A stretch of DNA of 64,000 nucleotides from Bacilli bacterium (GTDB lineage Bacteria; Bacillota_I; Bacilli_A; RF39; UBA660), in contig JAQVKM010000001.1 of NCBI GenBank assembly GCA_028694645.1, positions 100,119-164,118 on the forward strand, read 5' to 3'. Made by a program: the position numbers and the translations under genes. The notes under the pieces are model-generated. The model made no database searches. It was not told where the DNA came from and saw only the letters and a program-made list of their open reading frames with translations. Below are positions 35,703 to 46,852 of the stretch, piece by piece. Every line of letters starts with the position of its first letter. Position 1 is the stretch's first letter.

Positions 35703-36629
35703 ATGGAAAAATTAAATAATAAATTAAGTAATTATGAAAAAAACAACTTAGAAACTTCTCTTTTAATAGCTTTAGAAGAGGCTTTAAAAAATGAAAACTT
35801 TAATAATTTAGTTTCAAAACTTAATATGACTAAAGAACAACTCTGTAAATATACATCAACATTAGAAGAAAGTGCAATTGAATTTAGTCATTGTCAAAGT
35901 TGTAAAGGTTTAGCTAATTGTCAAAATAAAGTAACAGGATATGCATATTTACCTAAAAAAAATAATAATAAACTAGAATTTAATTATAAAGCATGTAAAT
36001 ATCAAAATAAAATAATTAATCAAAATAAGTTTTTAAATAATGTTTATTTATTTGAAATACCAAAAGTGATTAAAGAAGCTAAAATGAAAGATATTTATAC
36101 AAATGATAAAAATAGATTTGAAGTAATAAAATGGATAAAAGAATTTATTAAAAGATATGAAGCAGATCAACATATCAAAGGGTTATATTTATATGGAAGT
36201 TTCGGAAGTGGTAAAACATATTTAATATCAGCTTTATTTAATGAATTAGCTAAAAAAAATATAAAAAGTGCTATTGTCTTTTGGCCAGAATATTTAAACA
36301 AATTAAAAAATTCATTTAATGGAGACAAAGATGAATTTAAAAATTTATTAGAAAAAATAAAAAGATCACCACTTTTATTAATTGATGATATAGGAGCCGA
36401 AAATGTTACACCTTGGAGTAGAGATGAAGTTTTATCTCCTATATTACAATATAGAATGGAAGAAATGCTGCCAACATTTTTTACATCAAATTTAGATAAA
36501 CAAAATTTAGAAATACATTTTAGTAGTTCTAAAAATGGAGTAGAGGAAGTTAAAGCAAGAAGAATTATGGAAAGAATTAATCAATTAACAGAAAAAATTG
36601 ATTTAATTAGTGGAAATTTGAGGAAGTAA
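35703..36629 (+). CDS. dnaI: primosomal helicase loader DnaI
   Basis: GLYLYGSFGSGKTYLISAL Walker A, LLLIDDIGAE. Confidence 0.92.
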   Translation: MEKLNNKLSNYEKNNLETSLLIALEEALKNENFNNLVSKLNMTKEQLCKYTSTLEESAIEFSHCQSCKGLANCQNKVTGYAYLPKKNNNKLEFNYKACKYQNKIINQNKFLNNVYLFEIPKVIKEAKMKDIYTNDKNRFEVIKWIKEFIKRYEADQHIKGLYLYGSFGSGKTYLISALFNELAKKNIKSAIVFWPEYLNKLKNSFNGDKDEFKNLLEKIKRSPLLLIDDIGAENVTPWSRDEVLSPILQYRMEEMLPTFFTSNLDKQNLEIHFSSSKNGVEEVKARRIMERINQLTEKIDLISGNLRK

Positions 36630-36632
36630 AAT

Positions 36633-37619
36633 ATGAAATATAATGAAATGATGGAAGAATACTTATTAAAAGGGACAGAAAAATGTGATATGCTAACAAT
36701 TGAAAGAGAAATTAAGAGGTTACGAAAACATCTACATTATTTAGCTAACAAAAAGAAAAATTATAATGAACAAAAAAGTTATGTTAATATAGTAAAAATA
36801 AACGAAAATATTAAAATGACAAAAGAATTGCTTAAAGAGTGTTTAAAAAAACAAAAAGAATTAATTAATGAAGCAAACTTAATTAATGAATGTATTAAAA
36901 AAGAAGAATCATATTTTGAAGAATATAACTCAAATTATGAAAGTTCAGAAATTGCTTATAATAAAAAAGTACTAGACTTTTTAATTCAAAAATACTTAAT
37001 AGTTAATTATAATTTGGACAATGAAGCAGACTTTGATATTCATAAAAATGAATATTTATTTAAAGATTTTTATTTAAATATGGATTTTAAATGTAAAGAA
37101 CTATTATATTTTAAAAGAGAATGTGTTAGATTTTTATTAGAAAAAAAACAAGAAAAGAAAAATATAGAGCAAATGGCTAAAGAAAAAAGCATTTATTTTA
37201 AATATGTTAGAATGGTAAAACAAGAAATAAATGTTTTAAAACAAATTATATCTTATATAGATACAATCTTTATTATAAAATTAAAAAGTGAGCCAGTAAA
37301 AAAAATTAAAATAGAAAAAATAAAAAAACAAAGAATTAAACCTAATATTGTTTTAGTTCCAACGGTAGATAAATATCAAGTTAATATAAGATATCCAAAT
37401 TCATTTAATTATTTACTTATATATCAATCAAAGAAAAAAGAAAAAATTATTAAATATATTAGTAAATTATATGAGGAAGATGAAAATTTAATGTTTAGAA
37501 TAGATGCAACTGAGAAAACAACTTTTATCAATAAAAAAGAAGATTTAACTTACTTTCAATATCGTGAAAATGTAATAGAATATTTGAAAGTTTCATATCA
37601 GAAAGTAAAGCAAGTATAA
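36633..37619 (+). CDS. hypothetical coiled-coil protein
   Basis: intact ORF directly after dnaI. Confidence 0.6.
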   Translation: MKYNEMMEEYLLKGTEKCDMLTIEREIKRLRKHLHYLANKKKNYNEQKSYVNIVKINENIKMTKELLKECLKKQKELINEANLINECIKKEESYFEEYNSNYESSEIAYNKKVLDFLIQKYLIVNYNLDNEADFDIHKNEYLFKDFYLNMDFKCKELLYFKRECVRFLLEKKQEKKNIEQMAKEKSIYFKYVRMVKQEINVLKQIISYIDTIFIIKLKSEPVKKIKIEKIKKQRIKPNIVLVPTVDKYQVNIRYPNSFNYLLIYQSKKKEKIIKYISKLYEEDENLMFRIDATEKTTFINKKEDLTYFQYRENVIEYLKVSYQKVKQV

Positions 37620-37631
37620 AAAGGAGTAAAA

Positions 37632-38948
37632 ATGGAATATTTAAAATCAAAAACAACATTTACATTTGTTAATATTGGATTATTAATTATTCCATTAATA
37701 ATTATGTTATCAAATGTTATATTTAAAAATGAATTTATTGTTGATAACATATGGTTTTATAGTATTATTTACTTAGGATATTTTTCTTTAATAATGTCAA
37801 TATATTATATATATATTAATATTATTAAAAACAAAATAAGAATAAATTATAAAGAAATAATACCAATTATTTTATTGTTTATATTTATGATAATTACATT
37901 AATAAGTGTTCTTATAAATAATCCTTTTATATCTTTTTATGGAGATACATATCGTCATGAGGGATATTTTACTTATTTAGCATATGCGGGATTCTTTTTA
38001 GGAGCATTATTTGTTTCAAAAGATAAAAATAAATATTATCAATTATTTGTTATTATTGGGACAATATTATCAATATTTACAATAAATAAAAATGATATAT
38101 TCAATTTATTTGTTAATGAAAGTCAAGAATATAAAGCTATTTTTTATCAATTTAATCATTTTGGATATTTTTTATTAATGGCTATTATATGTAATATTAA
38201 TTTGTTTGTTAATGAAAAAAGAATAAAATATAAAATAATTTATGCATTAACTTTTAGTTTAATGATGCAAATGTTAGTTATTAATGATACATTTGGAAGT
38301 TACTTAGCTGTTTTAGCTTCGTTAATATTTCTAGGAATTTATTATTTATTTATAAATAAAAATAGAAAAAATTATTTGATAGTATTTGTTTTATTTATAA
38401 TAATGTCATTTAATTTAAATGATATTAAAAATAGTAATGTTATTAATAATTTTAAAGATAATTTTTCATCTTTATTATCGATTGATATTAATAACTTAGA
38501 TGAAGAAGAACTAAAAAAAATTAATCATCTTGGAACAAATAGAGGTGCTCTTTGGAGAGGTGCTGTAAAATTAATTGAAAAAAAACCTTTTATAGGTTAT
38601 GGACTTGATAATTCGAGAACACAATATTTTAAAATAGGGTTAATAAATGCAGATCGCCCACATAATATTATATTACAAATGTGTTTATATACAGGTATAC
38701 CTGGTATGATATTATATATATCATCTTTGTTAATAATAATATATGAAACTCTAAAAAAAATAAAAATATTACCAATATCTATTATTATATCTTTTTCAGT
38801 AGTTATTGGATATTTAACATCATCTTTAACATCTAATTCAATGTTTTATACATCACCATATTTTTTAATCTTTTTAGGATTTGTTATGGGATCATTAATT
38901 AATTTTAATAAAGATAATGTTAATTTGAATAAAAACATTGACAAATAA
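37632..38948 (+). CDS. O-antigen ligase/polymerase-like membrane protein
   Basis: about 11 TM; GLDNSRTQYFKIGLINADRPHNIILQM ligase-like loop. Confidence 0.8.
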   Translation: MEYLKSKTTFTFVNIGLLIIPLIIMLSNVIFKNEFIVDNIWFYSIIYLGYFSLIMSIYYIYINIIKNKIRINYKEIIPIILLFIFMIITLISVLINNPFISFYGDTYRHEGYFTYLAYAGFFLGALFVSKDKNKYYQLFVIIGTILSIFTINKNDIFNLFVNESQEYKAIFYQFNHFGYFLLMAIICNINLFVNEKRIKYKIIYALTFSLMMQMLVINDTFGSYLAVLASLIFLGIYYLFINKNRKNYLIVFVLFIIMSFNLNDIKNSNVINNFKDNFSSLLSIDINNLDEEELKKINHLGTNRGALWRGAVKLIEKKPFIGYGLDNSRTQYFKIGLINADRPHNIILQMCLYTGIPGMILYISSLLIIIYETLKKIKILPISIIISFSVVIGYLTSSLTSNSMFYTSPYFLIFLGFVMGSLINFNKDNVNLNKNIDK

Positions 38949-38949
38949 G

Positions 38950-39175
38950 GAAAAAGTAGTAAAATTAGTTATAGAAAAGTTTTGATTAGGACTTGATTAT
39001 TAAATGATTTCTGAAAGCGATTTAGGGTTGGTGGAAGCCTAAAAAGATAATTTAATGATTACTACCTATAAACTGGTATTTAAAAAAATACCCGGGTAAT
39101 ACCGTTATTTAAATTAAGTAAAATCAAGGATGGTACCGTGCTTAAGCACTCCTTTAACCATTCTTTTTTTTGTGT
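38950..39175 (+). promoter_or_regulatory. T-box riboswitch, probably Thr-specific
   Basis: gattactacctataaactgg specifier region, aaggatggtaccgtgc T-box, terminator with T run; thrS downstream. Confidence 0.85.
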
Positions 39176-39191
39176 AGGAGGAAGTATTGAT

Positions 39192-39770
39192 ATGAAAAAA
39201 GGATTTATAAGTAAAGAGGATGCAATTAGTGTTTATCAATTTATGAGTATTTGTGGATTAGAGTGTGATAGAAAATGGGATAATAAAAAAAAAGTTAGAG
39301 TTTCACATGAAATAATGCTTAAAAAGTTATGTCTAAGAAATAAAAAATTTGGTGATAGTGTTTTATTAGTTAAGAGGTTGCCTTTTCATGAAGTAATAAC
39401 AGAAGATATTAAAATAGGAAAAATTATTGCAGTATATGATGATTATGGAAAATTGTATTATTATGAAAATCCAAGATGTTTTAATAATAATTTATTAATG
39501 AAAGATCTTAATTGTTCATCAAGTAAAAAAGAATTGGATAAATTAAAAGAAAAAAGAAGAGAAATTTTAAAATCAATGGGATATACATATGACGATTTTG
39601 GTCAGGTTATAGAAGATGATTGTGTAAATATAAAAGAATATCAAGAAGAAAAAGAAGATCAATTAGAAAAAGTATCTGGAGAAACGGAAATAATTTATAT
39701 TCCTGATGTTCATATAAATAGAACAAAGCAAATGATTAAAAGAGGAACAAGGGGTTCAGTTTTTAAATAA
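39192..39770 (+). CDS. hypothetical protein between T-box and thrS
   Basis: intact ORF with RBS aggaggaag. Confidence 0.6.
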   Translation: MKKGFISKEDAISVYQFMSICGLECDRKWDNKKKVRVSHEIMLKKLCLRNKKFGDSVLLVKRLPFHEVITEDIKIGKIIAVYDDYGKLYYYENPRCFNNNLLMKDLNCSSSKKELDKLKEKRREILKSMGYTYDDFGQVIEDDCVNIKEYQEEKEDQLEKVSGETEIIYIPDVHINRTKQMIKRGTRGSVFK

Positions 39771-39791
39771 TTTAGAAAGGAGTTTTAATAT

Positions 39792-40007
39792 ATGGATTCA
39801 ACTTCAACTGTAAATAGTGATGATTTTCAAATTTTACTCATGAATTTATATCAAATTAAAAAACAAATTTCTTTATACAGAGATAAAAATAATATTACTC
39901 ATTTATTAATAAAAGAAAAACAAATACAAAATGAATTAAAAAAATATATTAGTGAAAAATCAAATAATGAAAGGAATGATATTAATGATCAACATAAAAG
40001 AAGATGA
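39792..40007 (+). CDS. small hypothetical protein
   Basis: ORF with RBS agaaaggag; overlaps thrS start. Confidence 0.45.
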   Translation: MDSTSTVNSDDFQILLMNLYQIKKQISLYRDKNNITHLLIKEKQIQNELKKYISEKSNNERNDINDQHKRR

Positions 40008-41721
40008 AAAATTAAGTGTTTTAAATCATAGTTGTGCTCATTTAATGGCACAAGCTATTAAACATTTATATCCTAAAGCAAAATTTTGGGTAGGACCAGT
40101 TATTGAAGAAGGATTTTATTATGATATTGATTTAGCTGATGAATCAATATCAGAAGATGATTTAGATAAAATATCTAGGGAAATGAAAAAAATATCTAAA
40201 GATGGAAAAAGAATAGTAAAAAATGAATTAACTAAAGAAGAAGCTTTAGAAAAATTTAGTGAAGATGAATACAAATTAGATTTAATAAACAATATGGATG
40301 AAAATACTATTATAACTTGCTATACACAAGGAGATTTTACTGATTTATGTAGAGGACCACATGTAGATACTGTTAAAGAACTTAAAAATTTCAAATTATT
40401 AAAAACTAGTGGAGCTTATTTTAAGGGTGACTCTAAAAATAAAATGTTAACTAGAATTTATGGTATATGTTTTGATACAGAAGAAAATTTAAATATGCAT
40501 TTAAATTATTTAGAAGAAGCTAAAAAAAGAGATCATAAAAAATTAGGAAAAGAACTTGGATTGTTTATGATGAGTGAATATGGCCCAGGATTTCCATTCT
40601 TTTTACCAAAAGGAATGATATTAAGAAATGAATTAGAAAATTTTTGGTATAAAGAACACACTAAAGAGGGCTATGAATTTATTAAAACTCCTATTATGTT
40701 AAATCAAGAATTGTGGGAAGTATCTGGTCATTGGATGAATTATAGAGAAAATATGTATACTTCAACAATTGATGAACAAAACTTTGCTATAAAACCAATG
40801 AACTGTCCAGGCGGAATGTTAGTTTATAAAAACTCATTACATTCGTATAGAGACTTGCCAATTAGATGTGGTGAATTAGGACAAGTTCATAGACATGAAG
40901 CTAGTGGAGCATTAAATGGTCTATTTAGAGTTAGAACATTTACACAAGATGATGCTCATATATTTATGAGAGAAGATCAAATAGAAGATGAAGTAGTAAG
41001 ACTTATAGCTTTTATTAATAGAATATATAGTATTTTTGGTTTAAGTTATGAAATAGAATTATCTACTAGACCACTTGATAAATATATTGGAACAATAGAA
41101 TCATGGAATAATTCAGAAAAAATATTAGAAGCTGCTTGTCATAAAGCTGGTAAAAATTGTAAAATAAATCCAGGAGATGGAGCTTTCTATGGACCTAAAC
41201 TAGACTTCCATATAAAAGATTCATTAGGACGTGTATGGCAATGTGGAACTATTCAATTAGATTGTAATTTACCAGAAAGATTTGATTTAACTTATATTGA
41301 TTCTGATGGAACTAAAAAAAGACCAATAATGTTACATAGAGTTATATTTGGTTCTATTGAAAGATTTATTGGTATATTAATAGAACATTATGCAGGAGCA
41401 TTTCCAACTTGGTTAGCACCAGTACAAGTAAATATTATTCCAGTTAATAATCAATATCATTTAGAATATGCTAAAGAATTAAAAGAATTATTAATTGAAA
41501 ATAATATTAGAGTAGAACTAGATGATAGAGAAGAAAAATTAGGATACCGTATGAGAGAAAGTGTTATTAATAAAATACCTTATACATTAATTATTGGACA
41601 AAATGAAGTTGATAATAAAAATATTTCATTTAGAAAATATGGTACAGAAGATACAATTACACTTGATCAACAAGATTTTATTGATATGTTAAAATATACA
41701 ATTAAAAATAAAGAAAAATAA
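39985..41721 (+). CDS. thrS: threonyl-tRNA synthetase
   Basis: NHSCAHLMAQAI, MNCPGGMLVYK, class II motifs. Confidence 0.96.
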   Translation: MINIKEDEKLSVLNHSCAHLMAQAIKHLYPKAKFWVGPVIEEGFYYDIDLADESISEDDLDKISREMKKISKDGKRIVKNELTKEEALEKFSEDEYKLDLINNMDENTIITCYTQGDFTDLCRGPHVDTVKELKNFKLLKTSGAYFKGDSKNKMLTRIYGICFDTEENLNMHLNYLEEAKKRDHKKLGKELGLFMMSEYGPGFPFFLPKGMILRNELENFWYKEHTKEGYEFIKTPIMLNQELWEVSGHWMNYRENMYTSTIDEQNFAIKPMNCPGGMLVYKNSLHSYRDLPIRCGELGQVHRHEASGALNGLFRVRTFTQDDAHIFMREDQIEDEVVRLIAFINRIYSIFGLSYEIELSTRPLDKYIGTIESWNNSEKILEAACHKAGKNCKINPGDGAFYGPKLDFHIKDSLGRVWQCGTIQLDCNLPERFDLTYIDSDGTKKRPIMLHRVIFGSIERFIGILIEHYAGAFPTWLAPVQVNIIPVNNQYHLEYAKELKELLIENNIRVELDDREEKLGYRMRESVINKIPYTLIIGQNEVDNKNISFRKYGTEDTITLDQQDFIDMLKYTIKNKEK

Positions 41722-41792
41722 AATATTCATTAATATGAATATTTTTTTTTTACTTTAATATTATTAATTAGATGAATATTAGGAGGATATAT

Positions 41793-42299
41793 ATGATAAA
41801 TAAAAAAAAGTTATGGTTTTTGACCTTATTTAGTTTAATTTTAGTTCTAAGTGTTTATTATATAACGATGCCATCAGAATTACTACTTACAAACAATTCA
41901 AATTATGTAAAAGAAGATGAATCTGATGATACTGATGTTGTTATGGATGTAGAAGAAAGTGATGTATTAGAAGTTATGAAAAATAAAGACTTAGAAGAAT
42001 ATTTAGATAAAGTAGATTCTCTTAAACTTATTTTGACAAATAAGGATACTTCTGTTGAAGATAAAAATGAAGCATTTGAACAAATGAAAAATCTAAATAT
42101 AAATAAAACAGAAGAAGAAAATTTAGAAAAAAAAGTTAATACTGAATTAAATTTAAAAAGTTTTGTTAAAATAAATAATGATCAAATTAAAGTTGTTGTT
42201 TTAGCTAAAGAACATGACACCGCTTTAGCTAATAAAATTATGAGATTTATTCAAACACAATATGAAAAGAAAATGTATATAACTGTAGAATTTAAATAA
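41793..42299 (+). CDS. SpoIIIAH-like protein
   Basis: N-terminal KKKLWFLTLFSLILVLSVYYIT anchor plus acidic linker and YscJ-like C-terminal domain. Confidence 0.7.
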   Translation: MINKKKLWFLTLFSLILVLSVYYITMPSELLLTNNSNYVKEDESDDTDVVMDVEESDVLEVMKNKDLEEYLDKVDSLKLILTNKDTSVEDKNEAFEQMKNLNINKTEEENLEKKVNTELNLKSFVKINNDQIKVVVLAKEHDTALANKIMRFIQTQYEKKMYITVEFK

Positions 42300-42403
42300 T
42301 TAAATTCTTTTTTTATAGGCTTTTTTGCTCACTAATATATATATAATATCATACAATAATATGAGTAATTATAAACCACCCAACTTAGGAAGTGAGGGAA
42401 CGC

Positions 42404-42610
42404 GTGAGTAAAAATATATTAACTAAACGAGAAAAAGAAGTTTTTGAATTATTAATACTAAATAAAACAACTAATGAAATAGCTTCAAATTTAAATATTA
42501 GTGAAAAAACAGTAAGAAATCATATATCAAATGCTATGCAAAAACTAGGAGTAAAAGGTAGAGCAGGAGCTGTAGTAGAACTTTTAAAACTTGGAGAATT
42601 AAAATTTTAA
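42404..42610 (+). CDS. GerE/LuxR-type HTH regulator
   Basis: LTKREKEVFELLILNKTTNEIASNLNISEKTVRNHISNAMQKLGVKGRAGAVVELLKLG. Confidence 0.88.
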   Translation: MSKNILTKREKEVFELLILNKTTNEIASNLNISEKTVRNHISNAMQKLGVKGRAGAVVELLKLGELKF

Positions 42611-42657
42611 ACTGCATTAAATTGCAGTTTTTTTCATATCATTAATTAGGTGATATT

Positions 42658-43611
42658 ATGTTGAAAAAGACTTTTATAAAAAAAATGACTTTATCCTTAG
42701 CTATGGTTTTTGCTATCTTATTAATGTATTTAATTCCTAATAATAGTGAATTACAAATAACAAGTGAAACTAAATATATTGATACTGAAATAACTAAATC
42801 ATTTATATATTTATTAGATAAAAATAATTTTTTAGCTCGTACTTCAATGCCAATTGATAATAAAAATAAACAAAAACAGGCATTACAATTGTTACAAGCT
42901 TTAATTAAAGAAGGAGAAATGGAAAGTAACATACCAAATGGATTTAAATCAATTATTCCAAATGATACTGAAATAAAAAGTATTGAAATAGAAAATGATT
43001 TAATTAAAGTAAATTTTTCTTCTAATTTGTTAGATGTTAAACAAGAATATGAAGAAAAAATAATAGAAGCAATTGTATATACTTTAACTAGTATTGAAAA
43101 TATTAATAAAGTTATAATTTATGTTGAAGGAAATATTTTATCAAAACTACCAAAAACTGGTATTAATCTGCCAAGTACTCTTGATAGAAGTTTTGGTATA
43201 AATAAAAAATATGATATCAAAACTTATAAAGATATTACCTCTGTAAATATTTATTATATTAGCAAATATAATGACGAAATATATTATGTACCGGTTACTA
43301 AATATTTAAATAGTAAAGAAGATAAAATAAAGATTATTATAGATGAATTAGCTAGCTTCCCTATATATAATACAAATTTAATGAGTTACTTAAATGGCAA
43401 TGTTAATTTGTTAGATTCAAAATTAGAAGAAAAAAACATGCATTTGGTATTTAATGATTACATATTTAATGATGTGAATTATAAAAATATATTAGAAGAA
43501 GTAATATATACAATAAGTTTATCTGTTAAAGATAATTATGATATAGATCAAGTAATTTTTGAAGTTAACAATGAAGAAATTTATAAAAGTGTCATAAAAA
43601 CTATTGAATAA
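42658..43611 (+). CDS. GerM-like spore germination/sporulation protein
   Basis: signal anchor, two GerM-like repeats (LLQALIKEG...IPNDTEIKSIEIENDLIKVNFSSNL). Confidence 0.75.
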   Translation: MLKKTFIKKMTLSLAMVFAILLMYLIPNNSELQITSETKYIDTEITKSFIYLLDKNNFLARTSMPIDNKNKQKQALQLLQALIKEGEMESNIPNGFKSIIPNDTEIKSIEIENDLIKVNFSSNLLDVKQEYEEKIIEAIVYTLTSIENINKVIIYVEGNILSKLPKTGINLPSTLDRSFGINKKYDIKTYKDITSVNIYYISKYNDEIYYVPVTKYLNSKEDKIKIIIDELASFPIYNTNLMSYLNGNVNLLDSKLEEKNMHLVFNDYIFNDVNYKNILEEVIYTISLSVKDNYDIDQVIFEVNNEEIYKSVIKTIE

Positions 43612-43657
43612 TTTTTATTTTTATTATATAATTAATTTGTTCTTTAAAGAGCAAATT

Positions 43658-43734
43658 GTCTCAGTAGCTCAGCAGGATAGAGCATCGCCCTTCTAAGGCG
43701 GGTGTCGGGGGTTCGAATCCCTCCTGGGACACCA
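43658..43734 (+). tRNA. tRNA-Arg(TCT)
   Basis: cloverleaf gtctcag...ctgggac-acca, anticodon loop cttctaa, T loop ggttcgaatcc. Confidence 0.95.
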
Positions 43735-43743
43735 TTTTATTTT

Positions 43744-43828
43744 GCGGGTGTGGCGAAATTGGCAGACGCGCTAGACTTAGGATCTAGTGCCTTACGGCAT
43801 GGGGGTTCAAGTCCCTTCACCCGCACCA
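43744..43828 (+). tRNA. tRNA-Leu(TAG)
   Basis: gcgggtg...cacccgc-acca, anticodon loop cttagga, long variable arm. Confidence 0.95.
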
Positions 43829-43923
43829 TATTGATAGGAAACTCGAACTTTTCGAGTATGTATAGAAAATACTAACTAAATTATAGTTGGTATTTTTTTG
43901 TGTACTAGGAAAGAGGGATTAAA

Positions 43924-44196
43924 ATGTTACAAATAGAAACTAAAGAAATTAAAATAAGTGAAGAATTAAAAAGAAAAATAGAAATGATAGGAAGATTTAC
44001 TAATACTAAACCAATAATTAAAAACGGAAGTATTAGAAATATAAAAGGGACTAATATTGCATATGTAGAACCTCATCAAATATTTATAAAAAATAATATA
44101 TATTTGATATATGATGAATCTGATATTGTATTTATAAATAATCTATATAATTCTATTTATTTAAAAGATTTAGAAAATTATATAAAACAAAATTAA
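43924..44196 (+). CDS. hypothetical protein (90 aa)
   Basis: ORF with RBS. Confidence 0.55.
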   Translation: MLQIETKEIKISEELKRKIEMIGRFTNTKPIIKNGSIRNIKGTNIAYVEPHQIFIKNNIYLIYDESDIVFINNLYNSIYLKDLENYIKQN

Positions 44197-44200
44197 AATC

Positions 44201-44229
44201 TTGACTTTGATAAGATAAAACTATATTAT
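44201..44229 (+). promoter_or_regulatory. promoter TTGACT-N17-TATTAT for the recombinase leader
   Basis: -35 at 44201-44206, -10 at 44224-44229. Confidence 0.65.
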
Positions 44230-44274
44230 ATAAAACTAGTAAGTGGCAAGTACTGCATTTAGTGGAGGTACATT

Positions 44275-44343
44275 ATGAATAAACCATTAAACAAGTTAAA
44301 ACAATATAATAATCAAAGAGGAGTCAAGAGTATTAGTAAATAA
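44275..44343 (+). CDS. 22-aa leader peptide MNKPLNKLKQYNNQRGVKSISK
   Basis: RBS tggaggt upstream; overlaps the terminator stem 5' arm. Confidence 0.5.
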   Translation: MNKPLNKLKQYNNQRGVKSISK

Positions 44344-44365
44344 TGCTTTTGTCTCCTCTTTTTTT
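44315..44365 (+). terminator. attenuator-like terminator upstream of recombinase
   Basis: aaagaggag ... ctcctcttttttt with an inner aagagtatt/aatgctttt helix (G-U allowed). Confidence 0.7.
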
Positions 44366-44384
44366 GATAGAAAGAGGGAAATGA

Positions 44385-46151
<1,767 letters not shown>

Positions 46152-46318
46152 AAAAAGAAAGTCAAAAGACTGTCAAAAATAAATTTGTATATACAAATAA
46201 AAAAGCAATAAATCTTTGATTTATAAGAGTAAAACTTGCTACTAGCAAGTTGTTGTAATACAGAACTTATCCTGATAAAAAGATAACAAAAAATTCTGCT
46301 TTAAAAAGGAGGCTTATT

Positions 46319-46747
46319 TTGAAAGATAATAAAATAACTGTGAGATTTTCTAATGATGAATTAGAAAAAATAAATGAAGTAGCAAAACAAAAAAAGATTA
46401 AAACAGCAACACTAATTAGAAATATAACTTTATCATCACTTACCAATCAAGAATTGCTAAGTGAAAAAGATGAACTAAGAGATTTTATAATTAAAACAAT
46501 TGAAGAATCTAGTGATAAAAAATTAGGAAGAATAATATCATTAATATTTAGAGCAACATCTAAAATAGAAGAAGTATTTGAGCAAAATGATTTATTCTAT
46601 CAAAATACTAGAGATTTCTATAATTGGGAATATGATAAAAAGGAATATATAAATAGAAATTATTATCATCCAATATCAGAACTTGCAATGGAATTTATTA
46701 AAGAAAGAGATGAAGAAAGAATGAAGAATAGAATTAAATCGGATTAG
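46319..46747 (+). CDS. ribbon-helix-helix protein (mobilization/regulator type)
   Basis: KITVRFSNDELEKINEVAKQKKIKTATLIRN; TTG start. Confidence 0.65.
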   Translation: MKDNKITVRFSNDELEKINEVAKQKKIKTATLIRNITLSSLTNQELLSEKDELRDFIIKTIEESSDKKLGRIISLIFRATSKIEEVFEQNDLFYQNTRDFYNWEYDKKEYINRNYYHPISELAMEFIKERDEERMKNRIKSD

Positions 46748-46785
46748 TAAAATATCAAAATATTCTATAAAATAATTAAAAACCC

Positions 46786-46814
46786 TTGAAAATTCGGGGG
46801 GGGTATGTTATTAT
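46786..46814 (+). promoter_or_regulatory. promoter of DGR target gene with G8 tract in the spacer
   Basis: TTGAAA (46786-46791), 17-nt spacer attcGGGGGGGGtatgt, extended -10 TGt-TATTAT (46809-46814). Confidence 0.7.
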
Positions 46815-46852
46815 ATTGTTAATCAATAAATTAATAGTAGAGGAGTAAGAAT

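Noticed and set aside
43658-43828. tRNA-Arg/tRNA-Leu as integration site
   Set aside because: The recombinase is a serine type, which does not usually target tRNA 3' ends, and I saw no duplicated tRNA fragment downstream.
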